A DNA stretch of 64,000 nucleotides, taken from NCBI RefSeq assembly GCF_034670185.1, contig NZ_JAXMNY010000001.1, positions 1,364,001 through 1,428,000 of the forward strand. The letters are read 5' to 3'. Positions 1 through 7,769 of this stretch are shown in pieces; position 1 is the first letter of the stretch, and each line of letters starts with the position of its first letter. The DNA comes from Nisaea sp. (lineage in GTDB: Bacteria; Pseudomonadota; Alphaproteobacteria; Thalassobaculales; Thalassobaculaceae). The notes below the pieces were generated by a model. It was not told the origin of the DNA. It was given only the letters and a program-made list of their open reading frames with translations, and made no database searches. Position numbers and translations under genes: made by a program.

Positions 1-158
1 CGCAAGCCGGAATTCTTCACGTCTTCGACGATATCTTCCGGGCTGCGTGAAAGGATTTCTTTTGTGGTGCTCCAGTCGCCGCGCTTGCGGGCGCCTTCAA
101 GGCCCCAGTCGAACCAGCCGTAGAGGTTCGTGAAGATGCGGTCCTCGTCCCTCAACAT
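1..158 (-). CDS. nuoF: NADH-quinone oxidoreductase subunit F (5' part only)
   Basis: Reading the minus strand from the ATG at 156-158 gives 52 residues beginning MLRDEDRIFTNLYG, the usual N-terminus of NuoF, the FMN- and NADH-binding subunit of the complex I peripheral arm. The gene continues beyond the left edge, so the FMN, NADH and 4Fe-4S motifs are not visible. The start ATG shares one base with the nuoE stop (TGATG), which suggests translational coupling. It is the last visible gene of the nuoA-F run. The assignment rests on the N-terminal signature plus operon position. Confidence 0.9.
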   Translation of the reverse strand, partial: MLRDEDRIFTNLYGWFDWGLEGARKRGDWSTTKEILSRSPEDIVEDVKNSGL

Positions 159-820
159 CACTTGTCTCCCGTCTTGGCGGCGCTGACCTGAGCGTCATAC
201 GTCCGGGCGCCCTCATTGTCCTTGTAGGACACCAGGGTCTGCGCACCGGCTTCCGGCTCGGAATGGTTCCGGCCGCTGAGCGAGCCCGGCTCCGGCACCT
301 CACCCTTCTTCAGGGCGTCGAGCAGCTTGTCTGTGTTCTCGTAATTGGCATCTTCATAGAAATCGTCGTTTACCTGCAGGATCGGCGCATTGGCGCAAGC
401 GCCAAGGCATTCGACCTCAAGCAGGGTAAACATGCCGTCTTCGCTGGTCTGATGATTGTCCAGGCCGAGCTTGTCCTTGATGCACTTCATCACCTGATCG
501 GAACCACGCAGCCAGCACGGTGTCGTGGTGCAGGCCTGCAGGAAATATTTCCCGACCGGCTTCAGGTTGTACATCGTGTAGAAGGTCGCCACTTCCAGAA
601 CCCGGATGCGCGGCATCGTCAGCTTCTCGGAGATCACGTCGATCGCGGCCAGCGGAATCCAGTTGTCGTGCTGGCGCTGGGCCAGATCAAGCAACGGCAT
701 CACCGCGCTGGCCTGACGGCCTTCCGGATATTTAGCAATGATCGCATCCGCCTTCGCCGTATTCTCGGGCGTGAAGGCAAAGCTCTCGGGCTGGTTCTCG
801 GCGATGTCGATACCGCTCAC
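158..820 (-). CDS. nuoE: NADH-quinone oxidoreductase subunit E (24 kDa, 2Fe-2S)
   Basis: This 220-residue protein matches the thioredoxin-fold 24 kDa subunit of complex I, which carries the N1a 2Fe-2S cluster next to NuoF. The four cluster ligands are visible as Cys97-x4-Cys102 and Cys138-x3-Cys142 (ECLGAC). The last ~50 residues, after the conserved core, form a polar tail that E. coli NuoE (about 166 aa) lacks; extended C-termini are common in alphaproteobacterial forms. The start overlaps the end of nuoD by 4 bases and the stop overlaps the nuoF start, so the gene is embedded in the operon. Confidence 0.96.
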   Translation of the reverse strand: MSGIDIAENQPESFAFTPENTAKADAIIAKYPEGRQASAVMPLLDLAQRQHDNWIPLAAIDVISEKLTMPRIRVLEVATFYTMYNLKPVGKYFLQACTTTPCWLRGSDQVMKCIKDKLGLDNHQTSEDGMFTLLEVECLGACANAPILQVNDDFYEDANYENTDKLLDALKKGEVPEPGSLSGRNHSEPEAGAQTLVSYKDNEGARTYDAQVSAAKTGDK

Positions 821-1995
821 CGGTCAATCTCCCCGAACACAATATCAAGCGAGCCAATGATGGCGACCGTGTCGGCCAGCATGTGCCCTTTGGACAAGAA
901 ATCCATGGCGGACAGGAACGAAAATCCGGGAGCCCGGATCTTGCAGCGATAGGGTTTGTTCGTGCCGTCGGAGACCAGGAACACTGCGAATTCGCCTTTC
1001 GGCGCTTCCACGGCTGTGTAGGTCTCGCCAGCCGGCACGTGATAGCCCTCGGTATAGAGCTTGAAGTGATGGATCAGTGCTTCCATCGAGTGCTTCATTT
1101 CGCCACGGCTCGGCGGAGCAACCTTCCGGTCTTCGGTTTTCACCGGGCCGTCCGGCATTTTCTCTATGCACTGACGGATGATCTTCAGGCTCTCACGGAC
1201 TTCCTTGATACGCACCAGATAGCGCGCGTAGCAGTCACCGGTCTTGCCGATCGGAATATCAAAGTCGAGCTCGCTATAAACGTCATAGGGTTGCGATTTC
1301 CGCAGGTCCCATGGCATGCCCGAAGCCCGGATGCACGGGCCGCTGAAGCCGAGCGCCTGCGCCTCTTCAGCCGTGACGATGCCGATATCCACGGTCCGCT
1401 GCTTGAAAATCCGGTTTTCCGTCAGCAGGCTCTCGATATCATCCATCAGGGCCGGGAAAGTCTCGGTCCAGGCCATGATGTCGTCCAGCAGGCCAGCAGG
1501 AATATCCATGGCCACGCCGCCCGGGCGGAAATAAGCCGCGTGCAGACGCGCGCCGCAGGCCCGCTCATAAAACTCCATGAGCTTTTCGCGCTCTTCGAAG
1601 CCCCAAAGCAGCGGCGTCATGGCGCCAACGTCGATCGCGAAGGTCGTGATGTTCAGCAGGTGGTTCAGGATGCGCGAGATTTCGGCATAGAGCACCCGGA
1701 TGTACTGGCCGCGTTTCGGCACTTCAATGCCGAGCAGTTTCTCGACTGCCAGCGCATAGGCATGTTCCTGGGACATCGGCGCGACATAGTCGAGCCGGTC
1801 GAAATACGGCACTGCCTGCAAATAGGTTTTGTATTCGATCAGCTTCTCGGTGCCGCGATGCAAAAGACCGATATGCGGATCGGCACGCTCGACGATCTCG
1901 CCATCCATCTCCAGCACCAGACGCAGCACACCGTGCGCGGCCGGGTGCTGCGGGCCGAAATTCAGCGTAAGCGGCTTGATATGCGCTTCAGCCAT
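817..1995 (-). CDS. nuoD: NADH-quinone oxidoreductase subunit D (49 kDa)
   Basis: The 392-residue product is the 49 kDa subunit of complex I, descended from the [NiFe]-hydrogenase large subunit. With NuoB it forms the quinone-binding pocket near cluster N2. The N-terminal FGPQHPAAHG motif and the family-typical length are present, and the C-terminus ends in the usual ...GSLDIVFGEIDR. Here nuoC and nuoD are separate genes, as in alphaproteobacteria and mitochondria, and are not fused as in E. coli. The gene overlaps nuoE by 4 bases and touches nuoC. Confidence 0.97.
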   Translation of the reverse strand: MAEAHIKPLTLNFGPQHPAAHGVLRLVLEMDGEIVERADPHIGLLHRGTEKLIEYKTYLQAVPYFDRLDYVAPMSQEHAYALAVEKLLGIEVPKRGQYIRVLYAEISRILNHLLNITTFAIDVGAMTPLLWGFEEREKLMEFYERACGARLHAAYFRPGGVAMDIPAGLLDDIMAWTETFPALMDDIESLLTENRIFKQRTVDIGIVTAEEAQALGFSGPCIRASGMPWDLRKSQPYDVYSELDFDIPIGKTGDCYARYLVRIKEVRESLKIIRQCIEKMPDGPVKTEDRKVAPPSRGEMKHSMEALIHHFKLYTEGYHVPAGETYTAVEAPKGEFAVFLVSDGTNKPYRCKIRAPGFSFLSAMDFLSKGHMLADTVAIIGSLDIVFGEIDR

Positions 1996-2627
1996 CAGGA
2001 AGCCCCCTCTTCGGACTGCTCATCCGCCTTCTCGTCACCCGGCAGGAGCGAACGCGCGCCTTCCCACGGGCTGAGGAAATCGAAACTGCGGAAATCCTGA
2101 ACCAGCTTCACCGGCTCGTAGACCACCCGCTTCTGCTCGTCGTCATAGCGCACTTCAACATGACCGGTCAGCGGGAAGTCCTTGCGCAGCGGATGACCTT
2201 CAAAACCATAGTCCGTCAACAGTCGGCGCAGGTCCGGATGATCGGAGAAGAAGACTCCGTACATGTCCCACGCCTCGCGCTCGAACCACTCAGCCGACGG
2301 GAACACGCCGCTGACCGAAGGGACTGGTGTCACCTCGTCGGTCGCGACCTTGACCCGTATCCGGTTGTTCTGTTGCACGCTCAGAAGATTGTAGACGACG
2401 TCGAATCGCTGTTCACGCTCCGGATAATCGGTACCGCAGAGATCGACGAGGCACCGGAACTGGCACTGCGAATCATCCCGGAGGAAGGTAAGCACCTTCA
2501 GGATATATTGCGGCCGGGTGCGGATCACGAGTTCGTCGAGAATAAAACCGGTCTCGACAAGCTCGGTATCGAGCTGGCCGGACAGATAGTCCGCCAGCTC
2601 TCTCTGCATTTGTGTCGGTGCTGCCAT
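1995..2627 (-). CDS. nuoC: NADH-quinone oxidoreductase subunit C (30 kDa)
   Basis: This is the 30 kDa hydrophilic subunit of complex I, which packs against NuoD and NuoB. The signature ...EREAWDMYGVFF... followed by LTDYGFEGHPLRKDFP is visible. I place the start at the ATG at 2625-2627 (MAAPTQMQ), giving 210 residues. The reading frame stays open upstream to 2840, but that extension lies inside nuoB in another frame, has an Arg-rich composition and is unlikely to be translated. The stop abuts the nuoD start. Confidence 0.95.
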   Translation of the reverse strand: MAAPTQMQRELADYLSGQLDTELVETGFILDELVIRTRPQYILKVLTFLRDDSQCQFRCLVDLCGTDYPEREQRFDVVYNLLSVQQNNRIRVKVATDEVTPVPSVSGVFPSAEWFEREAWDMYGVFFSDHPDLRRLLTDYGFEGHPLRKDFPLTGHVEVRYDDEQKRVVYEPVKLVQDFRSFDFLSPWEGARSLLPGDEKADEQSEEGAS

Positions 2628-2667
2628 GCTGTCGTCTGCCTCTGCCTGGCGTTGGTCCGGACCCGTA

Positions 2668-3225
2668 TTAGCGGGCGATCGTCGAAGTGCGTTTGATCTT
2701 CTTCTGAAGCTGTAGAAGCCCGTAAAGAAGCGCCTCTGCCGTCGGCGGGCAGCCAGGCACATAGACATCAACCGGCACGACACGGTCGCAGCCGCGGACC
2801 ACTGAATAGGAATAGTGATAGTAGCCGCCGCCATTGGCACAGGAGCCCATGGAGAGCACCCAGCGCGGCTCGGCCATCTGGTCGTAAACCTTGCGCAGGG
2901 CCGGCGCCATCTTATTGGTCAGCGTACCGGCAACAATCATCACGTCGGACTGCCGCGGGCTCGGCCGGAACACCATGCCGAACCGGTCAAGGTCATATCG
3001 GCTGGCGGCCGAATGCATCATCTCGACGGCACAACAGGCAAGACCAAAGGTCATCGGCCAGAGCGATCCGCCGCGGGCCCAATTGAAGAGCTTGTCAGCC
3101 TGAGCGACGACAAAGCCCTTTTCATTTAGCTCGTCGCCGACAGCCTTCAGGATAGCGTCCTGATCGGCACCCGGCGGAAGCGGGCGAAGATCCTGCGAAG
3201 CCTGCATAACGGGTCTCACTCCCAT
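2668..3225 (-). CDS. nuoB: NADH-quinone oxidoreductase subunit B (PSST, cluster N2)
   Basis: This is the PSST subunit carrying the terminal 4Fe-4S cluster N2 that reduces quinone. The cluster cysteines are in LACCAVEMM (adjacent Cys pair), MGSCANGGG and YVPGCPPTAEA. The start is not certain: the open frame reaches 3246, but the ATG at 3225 is preceded by AAGGGG at good spacing, a GTG at 3219 overlaps the nuoA stop, and a further ATG lies at 3207. I use 3225 (185 aa). Any of these overlaps or abuts the nuoA stop at 3216-3218, consistent with coupled translation. Confidence 0.94.
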   Translation of the reverse strand: MGVRPVMQASQDLRPLPPGADQDAILKAVGDELNEKGFVVAQADKLFNWARGGSLWPMTFGLACCAVEMMHSAASRYDLDRFGMVFRPSPRQSDVMIVAGTLTNKMAPALRKVYDQMAEPRWVLSMGSCANGGGYYHYSYSVVRGCDRVVPVDVYVPGCPPTAEALLYGLLQLQKKIKRTSTIAR

Positions 3226-3581
3226 TCCAACGCCCCTTTGCGCCATTCGTAGACGAATCCGATCGTCAATACGCTGAGGAAGATGATCATCGACCAGAAG
3301 CCAAAGAGCCCAATCCCGCCGAGCGAGATCGCCCAGGGAAACAGGAAGGCCACTTCCAGGTCAAAGATGATGAAGAGGATGGCAACAAGATAGAACCGGA
3401 CGTCGAACTGGCCTCTGGAATCGTTGAACGCTTCGAAGCCACACTCGTAGGCCGAAACCTTTTCCGAATCAGGCCGCTGCTTCACGACCAATAGAGATCC
3501 GATCACCATTGCGAGGCAGAGCCCGATCGCAACAGCGAGGAAAATCAGAATAGGCAAATATTCCCGGAGGATATCGCTCAT
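3216..3581 (-). CDS. nuoA: NADH-quinone oxidoreductase subunit A
   Basis: A 121-residue integral membrane subunit of complex I with three predicted transmembrane helices (roughly residues 8-30, 60-82 and 90-112). The conserved loop SAYECGFEAF between helices 1 and 2 contains the Cys that marks the active/deactive transition region in mitochondrial ND3. It is the first gene of the visible nuo operon. The operon promoter presumably lies in the ~220 bases between this start and the tRNA-Asp gene, but I could not single out a convincing one. Confidence 0.96.
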   Translation of the reverse strand: MSDILREYLPILIFLAVAIGLCLAMVIGSLLVVKQRPDSEKVSAYECGFEAFNDSRGQFDVRFYLVAILFIIFDLEVAFLFPWAISLGGIGLFGFWSMIIFLSVLTIGFVYEWRKGALEWE

Positions 3582-3803
3582 ATCGTCAGCTCTCTCTCAT
3601 GCCCGGCGCGTTGAAGTGATCCTAGGATACACCCACGCCTTGTTACCGGGCGCACTATAGTTCCATAGCGCGTCCAAGAAAAGCCTGTGTCGCCACAGAA
3701 AGACCGAAAGAATTCTTTAAATTCCGGCGCTTGAACGCATCTTACGGCCTCGGGCGATGACCGGGCCGTATACAATTTCAGAATTGATTTAACTAAAGAT
3801 AAA

Positions 3804-3880
<77 letters not shown>

Positions 3881-4120
3881 GTTTTCTGGGCCGCGGTGCC
3901 GTCCGTTTGGCGGCGCCCCCGACGAGGAGGCGCTTATTTACGTGGGCCCCCATGGAGTGTCAAGCACGATGGATTGGAAAAATGACACTTTTTTGGGTCG
4001 ACCACGCGTAACCGCCGGAATAGTCCGGTTTTCCGCAGAAAATTCTTTGTTTTCCCGGACCGACATCCAAGCTTAAGTTACAAAAACAAGACCAACGGAC
4101 CAGAACAGGATCCCTGCCCG

Positions 4121-4528
4121 ATGATGACCGAACGCGATTATGGCCGACTCACGAAGCTCATCGCCATGCTGGCCAGCGAGAACGACGGAGAGGTGCTGAA
4201 CGCGGTCGATGCCATAAGCAACATCCTGAACCAGTACGGGCTGGTCTGGAACGATCTCCTGCTGCCCAGGAAGTTCCTGAAGGTACGAGATACCCAGAGC
4301 GACGACCTCATCGCCGAGCCCGCGAGCAGCGCGCCGCCGGACCCGACACAGGCCTCGCCAAAGCAGATGTTTGAAATTTTGTTGGCCAGCCCGCGAGTCT
4401 CCGTGGAGACCAAGCGGGACATTCGCGACTATTCGAAAGAAATTTCGGAGAATCGGGTGAGCCCCAAAACCAGGGCCGACCTGCATGCTATGTATCGTTA
4501 TGCCATCGTACAAGGCCGATACATCTAG
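4121..4528 (+). CDS. conserved hypothetical protein (135 aa)
   Basis: I do not recognise a named function. The N-terminal ~45 residues (LTKLIAMLASEND then NILNQYGLVWNDLL) resemble the short helical N-terminal segment seen in several alphaproteobacterial hypothetical and DUF2786-like proteins, in which a LASxNxGE stretch is followed by GLxWxDL. A Pro/Ser-rich linker (about residues 66-78) separates it from a helical C-terminal region with many charged residues. There is no signal peptide or membrane segment. It stands alone between two tRNA genes on the opposite strand, and codon use looks genuine. The start could be either of two adjacent ATGs; no strong ribosome-binding site is visible. Confidence 0.7.
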   Translation: MMTERDYGRLTKLIAMLASENDGEVLNAVDAISNILNQYGLVWNDLLLPRKFLKVRDTQSDDLIAEPASSAPPDPTQASPKQMFEILLASPRVSVETKRDIRDYSKEISENRVSPKTRADLHAMYRYAIVQGRYI

Positions 4529-4558
4529 CGTTCGGACAGATCTAGCGTCCGGAGCGGA

Positions 4559-4634
4559 TGGTGGGCGCTGACGGGATCGAACCGCCGACCCTCTCGGTGT
4601 AAACGAGATGCTCTGCCAGCTGAGCTAAGCGCCC
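4559..4634 (-). tRNA. tRNA-Val (TAC)
   Basis: The minus strand folds as a tRNA with acceptor GGGCGCT paired to AGCGCCC, then A and an encoded CCA. The T arm is GGTTCGATCC, and the anticodon stem TCTCG/CGAGA encloses the loop TTTACAC, giving anticodon TAC for Val. It sits just downstream of the hup gene on the same strand. Confidence 0.96.
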
Positions 4635-4719
4635 GTTCCGCATCGGGGACAAGCCCCAACGAAAACGCCGCCCCTTCTAACAGGGACGGCGTCACGCGAA
4701 AAGAGAGAAATGTGTAGCG

Positions 4720-4992
4720 TCAGTTCAAAGCGTCTTTCAGACCCTTGCCAGCCTTGAATTTCGGCTGTTTCGACGCGGCAATTTGAATTTTTTCACCGGT
4801 CCGCGGATTGCGGCCCTCGCTGGCGGCGCGGGATGCGACGCTGAAGGTACCGAAACCGACCAGCCTGACCTCGTCACCGGATTTCAGCGCGGAGGTAATG
4901 GAGTCGAGGACAGCGTCGACAGCGGAAGCCGCATCAGCTTTGGTTATATCAGCGGAATCGGCAACGGCCGCGACGAGCTCATTTTTATTCAC
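4720..4992 (-). CDS. hup: HU family DNA-binding protein
   Basis: A 90-residue histone-like nucleoid protein of the HU/IHF fold that bends DNA as a dimer. The family core VGFGTF and the DNA-contacting arm GRNPRTGEKI with the Pro residue are present, and the length is exactly that of HU. The start codon is GTG (4990-4992), preceded by a six-G stretch about 8 bases upstream as ribosome-binding site. It follows lon in the conserved tig-clpP-clpX-lon-hup order but has its own promoter region of about 265 bases. HU is favoured over IHF by the sequence of the arm and the lack of an IHF-type N-terminus. Confidence 0.95.
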   Translation of the reverse strand: MNKNELVAAVADSADITKADAASAVDAVLDSITSALKSGDEVRLVGFGTFSVASRAASEGRNPRTGEKIQIAASKQPKFKAGKGLKDALN

Positions 4993-5029
4993 GTTATAGC
5001 CCCCCTATCAATTGATGGAATCACCCAGA

Positions 5030-5055
5030 AATTGGCCGGATTACCGGCCCAATTG
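5030..5055 (-). promoter_or_regulatory. hairpin at the predicted 5' end of the hup transcript
   Basis: AATTGG-CCGG and CCGGC-CCAATT form an inverted repeat with a four-base loop and a single-base bulge. It lies directly downstream of the predicted hup transcription start (about 5056), so it would be the first structure in the leader RNA. Its role is unknown; transcript stability or autoregulation are possible. Confidence 0.4.
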
Positions 5056-5062
5056 GTGAGCT

Positions 5063-5092
5063 AGTTTAAATCGCGGAAAACACGGGCGTCAA
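5063..5092 (-). promoter_or_regulatory. probable sigma-70 promoter of hup
   Basis: On the minus strand TTGACG (5087-5092) is followed after 18 bases by TAAACT (5063-5068). This is a plausible -35/-10 pair for a housekeeping promoter, predicting a start near 5056 and a leader of about 63 bases before the GTG of hup. It is a motif prediction only. Confidence 0.45.
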
Positions 5093-5192
5093 TCGAACAA
5101 CCGGTAGATTTCCGCAGGATTGCGGGGATTATCACGATTGCTCAATTTTATTCCGGTAATTTTCGAATAATTTATAGTCATAAAAATGAGAA

Positions 5193-5216
5193 AACCCCGA
5201 CTCGAAAGCCGGGGTT
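5193..5216 (-). terminator. intrinsic terminator after lon
   Basis: A 7-bp stem (AACCCCG with CGGGGTT) and ~10-base loop lie about 45 bases beyond the lon stop. On the minus strand they are followed by TTCTCATTTTT. The T-rich tract is interrupted, so termination may be partial. It separates lon from hup. Confidence 0.6.
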
Positions 5217-5259
5217 AAGCTCAATTCTTTGTTTTCTGCCTGTCTATTGGCAGAACAAC

Positions 5260-7659
5260 CTAATGTGTTGTCAGAGACTTCTCTTTTTTGCCATCAGCTG
5301 CAGCCACTGGCTCGATAACAATCTCTTCAGGATCAATCGGCACCAAAGGTTTTGTCAGCGCCGTGGCAAGAACCTCGTCAACTGAAGCGACCGGAATGAT
5401 CTCCAGGCCTTCCTTGACGTTGTCCGGGATCTCCGCGAGGTCTTTCTCGTTGTCCTTCGGGATCAATACGACCTTGAGACCGCCACGAAGCGCCGCCAGG
5501 AGCTTTTCCTTGAGACCGCCAATCGGCAGGACACGCCCGCGCAATGTGACCTCTCCGGTCATGGCGACATCCCGGCGCACCGGAATACCGGTCAGGACCG
5601 ATACAATCGAGGTCACCATGCCGACACCTGCGGACGGGCCATCCTTCGGCGTCGCGCCTTCCGGCACATGCACGTGGATATCCCGGTTCTCAAGGCTCTT
5701 CAGAGGAATCCCGAACATGAAAGCGCGTGATTTCACAAAGCTTTCAGCCGCCTGAATCGATTCGCGCATGACATCGCCGAGCTTGCCGGTCGAAATCACC
5801 TTGCCCTTGCCAGGTACGGTCACCGATTCGATGGAGAGCAACTCGCCGCCGACCTCTGTCCAGGCGAGACCCGTGGTAACACCGACCAGATCGTTTTCCT
5901 CGACCTCGCCGTAGCGGTACTTCCGGACGCCCGCGTACTTTTCCAGATTCTCGGGAGTCACTTCGACCGACTTGACCCCGTCCATGAGGATTTCCTTGAC
6001 CGCCTTGCGCGCCAAATTGGCGAGCTCGCGCTCAAGATTACGGACGCCGGCCTCACGAGTGTAGTAGCGGACCAGATCAAGCAGACCTTTGTCTGTGATC
6101 GACCATTCGCCTTTTTTGAGACCGTGCTGCTCGATCTGCTTGTTGATCAGGTGGCGTTTGCAGATCTCCACCTTCTCGTCCTCGGTGTAGCCGGAGATAC
6201 GGATGATCTCCATCCGATCGAGAAGCGGTTGCGGCATACGCAGCGTGTTCGCGGTCGTAACGAACATCACGTCCGACAGATCGTAATCGACTTCCAGATA
6301 ATGGTCCTGGAAGGTCGTGTTCTGCTCCGGGTCGAGCACTTCGAGCAATGCCGAGGACGGGTCGCCGCGATAGTCGTTACCGAGCTTGTCGATCTCATCG
6401 AGCAGGAACAGCGGGTTTGAGAACTTTGCCTTCTTCATCCCCTGAATGACCTTGCCCGGAAGCGAGCCGATATAGGTCCGGCGGTGCCCGCGCACTTCGG
6501 CCTCGTCACGCACACCGCCGAGCGACATGCGGACAAAGTTACGACCCGTGGATTCAGCGATGGATTTACCGAGCGAAGTCTTGCCGACACCCGGAGGACC
6601 AACGAGGCAGAGAATCGGCCCCTTCACCTTGCCAGTGCGCTGCTGCACGGCGAGATACTCGAGGATCCGCTCCTTGACCTTCTCAAGCCCATAATGATCC
6701 CGATCGAGAACCGACTGGGCATGCTTGATATCTTTCTTGACCCGCGAGCGCTTCTTCCACGGAATGGCAAGCAGCCAGTCTAGGTAGTTGCGCACAACGG
6801 TCGCTTCCGCGGACATCTGGCTCATGTTGCGCAGCTTCTTCAGCTCCGCATCTGCCTTCTCACGCGCTTCCTTGCTGAGCTTCGTCTTCCGAATCCGCTC
6901 TTCAAGCTCGACCAGTTCATCGCGGCTGTCGTCGGTTTCGCCGAGCTCCTTCTGAATGGCCTTCATCTGCTCATTCAGATAATACTCGCGCTGGGTCTTC
7001 TCCATCTGCCGCTTGACGCGGTTCCGGATGCGTTTCTCGACCTGCAGAACGCCGATCTCGCCTTCCATGAAGCCGTAGACCCGCTCTAGACGCTCAATGA
7101 CCGTCTCGCTTTCAAGCAGTTCCTGCTTCTCGGCAATCTTCAGCGCCAAATGGGACGCGATCGTATCCGTCAATTTGGCCGGATCTTCGATCTGGTTGAC
7201 CGAAACTAGAACCTCGGGCGGAATCTTCTTGTTCAGCTTGATGTATTGCTCGAACTGGCTGACCACGGCCCGGGACAGCGCTTCCTGCTCCGGATCGTCG
7301 CTTTCATCGTCGACAATCGGCTCAGCAAAGGCTTCGAAGAAATCTTCGTTGTCCTTGAACTCGGTAATCCGCGCACGCTGAATGCCTTCAACCAGCACCT
7401 TCACCGTGCCATCGGGCAATTTAAGAAGCTGCAAGACGGTACCAACGGTGCCGACAGTATAAATGTCGGCCGGCGAAGGATCGTCATCCGCAGCATTTTT
7501 CTGCGTAACCAGAAGGATCTGCTTGTCGTCCTTCATAACGTCTTCGAGGGCACGCACAGATTTATCGCGGCCCACGAAGAGCGGAACAATCATGTGCGGA
7601 AAGACGACGATGTCGCGCAACGGAAGGACGGGGAAACTTGAGGTACCTGTCTCTTGCAT
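5260..7659 (-). CDS. lon: ATP-dependent endopeptidase La (Lon)
   Basis: A 799-residue LonA protease that degrades misfolded and regulatory proteins in the cytoplasm. In order it has the LON substrate-binding domain (about 8-205), a coiled-coil helical region (200-300), an AAA+ module with Walker A GPPGVGKT at 354-361 and Walker B LFLLDEIDK, and a C-terminal Ser-Lys protease domain with the catalytic Ser in DGPSAGVGM. The length matches other bacterial LonA proteins. It lies downstream of clpX in the usual proteostasis block. A heat-shock-type promoter in the clpX-lon gap (7730-7758) suggests independent stress induction. Confidence 0.97.
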   Translation of the reverse strand: MQETGTSSFPVLPLRDIVVFPHMIVPLFVGRDKSVRALEDVMKDDKQILLVTQKNAADDDPSPADIYTVGTVGTVLQLLKLPDGTVKVLVEGIQRARITEFKDNEDFFEAFAEPIVDDESDDPEQEALSRAVVSQFEQYIKLNKKIPPEVLVSVNQIEDPAKLTDTIASHLALKIAEKQELLESETVIERLERVYGFMEGEIGVLQVEKRIRNRVKRQMEKTQREYYLNEQMKAIQKELGETDDSRDELVELEERIRKTKLSKEAREKADAELKKLRNMSQMSAEATVVRNYLDWLLAIPWKKRSRVKKDIKHAQSVLDRDHYGLEKVKERILEYLAVQQRTGKVKGPILCLVGPPGVGKTSLGKSIAESTGRNFVRMSLGGVRDEAEVRGHRRTYIGSLPGKVIQGMKKAKFSNPLFLLDEIDKLGNDYRGDPSSALLEVLDPEQNTTFQDHYLEVDYDLSDVMFVTTANTLRMPQPLLDRMEIIRISGYTEDEKVEICKRHLINKQIEQHGLKKGEWSITDKGLLDLVRYYTREAGVRNLERELANLARKAVKEILMDGVKSVEVTPENLEKYAGVRKYRYGEVEENDLVGVTTGLAWTEVGGELLSIESVTVPGKGKVISTGKLGDVMRESIQAAESFVKSRAFMFGIPLKSLENRDIHVHVPEGATPKDGPSAGVGMVTSIVSVLTGIPVRRDVAMTGEVTLRGRVLPIGGLKEKLLAALRGGLKVVLIPKDNEKDLAEIPDNVKEGLEIIPVASVDEVLATALTKPLVPIDPEEIVIEPVAAADGKKEKSLTTH

Positions 7660-7729
7660 CAGTCTTTCAACTCGCTCCCCTCTACAAAACGATTGCCGGG
7701 ATGGGGAGAGCGCCCGGCGAACCGTTATT

Positions 7730-7758
7730 TAAATGGCACTCTCCCAACACCGTTCAAG
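7730..7758 (-). promoter_or_regulatory. candidate RpoH (sigma-32) promoter of lon
   Basis: On the minus strand CTTGAA, with CTCCCGA just before it, is followed 14 bases later by TGCCATTTA. This matches the heat-shock consensus (CTTGAA, 13-15 bases, CCCCATTTA) in spacing and in most positions. It lies about 70 bases upstream of the lon start, between clpX and lon. Lon is a classic RpoH-regulon member, so the context fits; no experimental support is visible here. Confidence 0.55.
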
Positions 7759-7769
7759 TCGGGAGTGAA

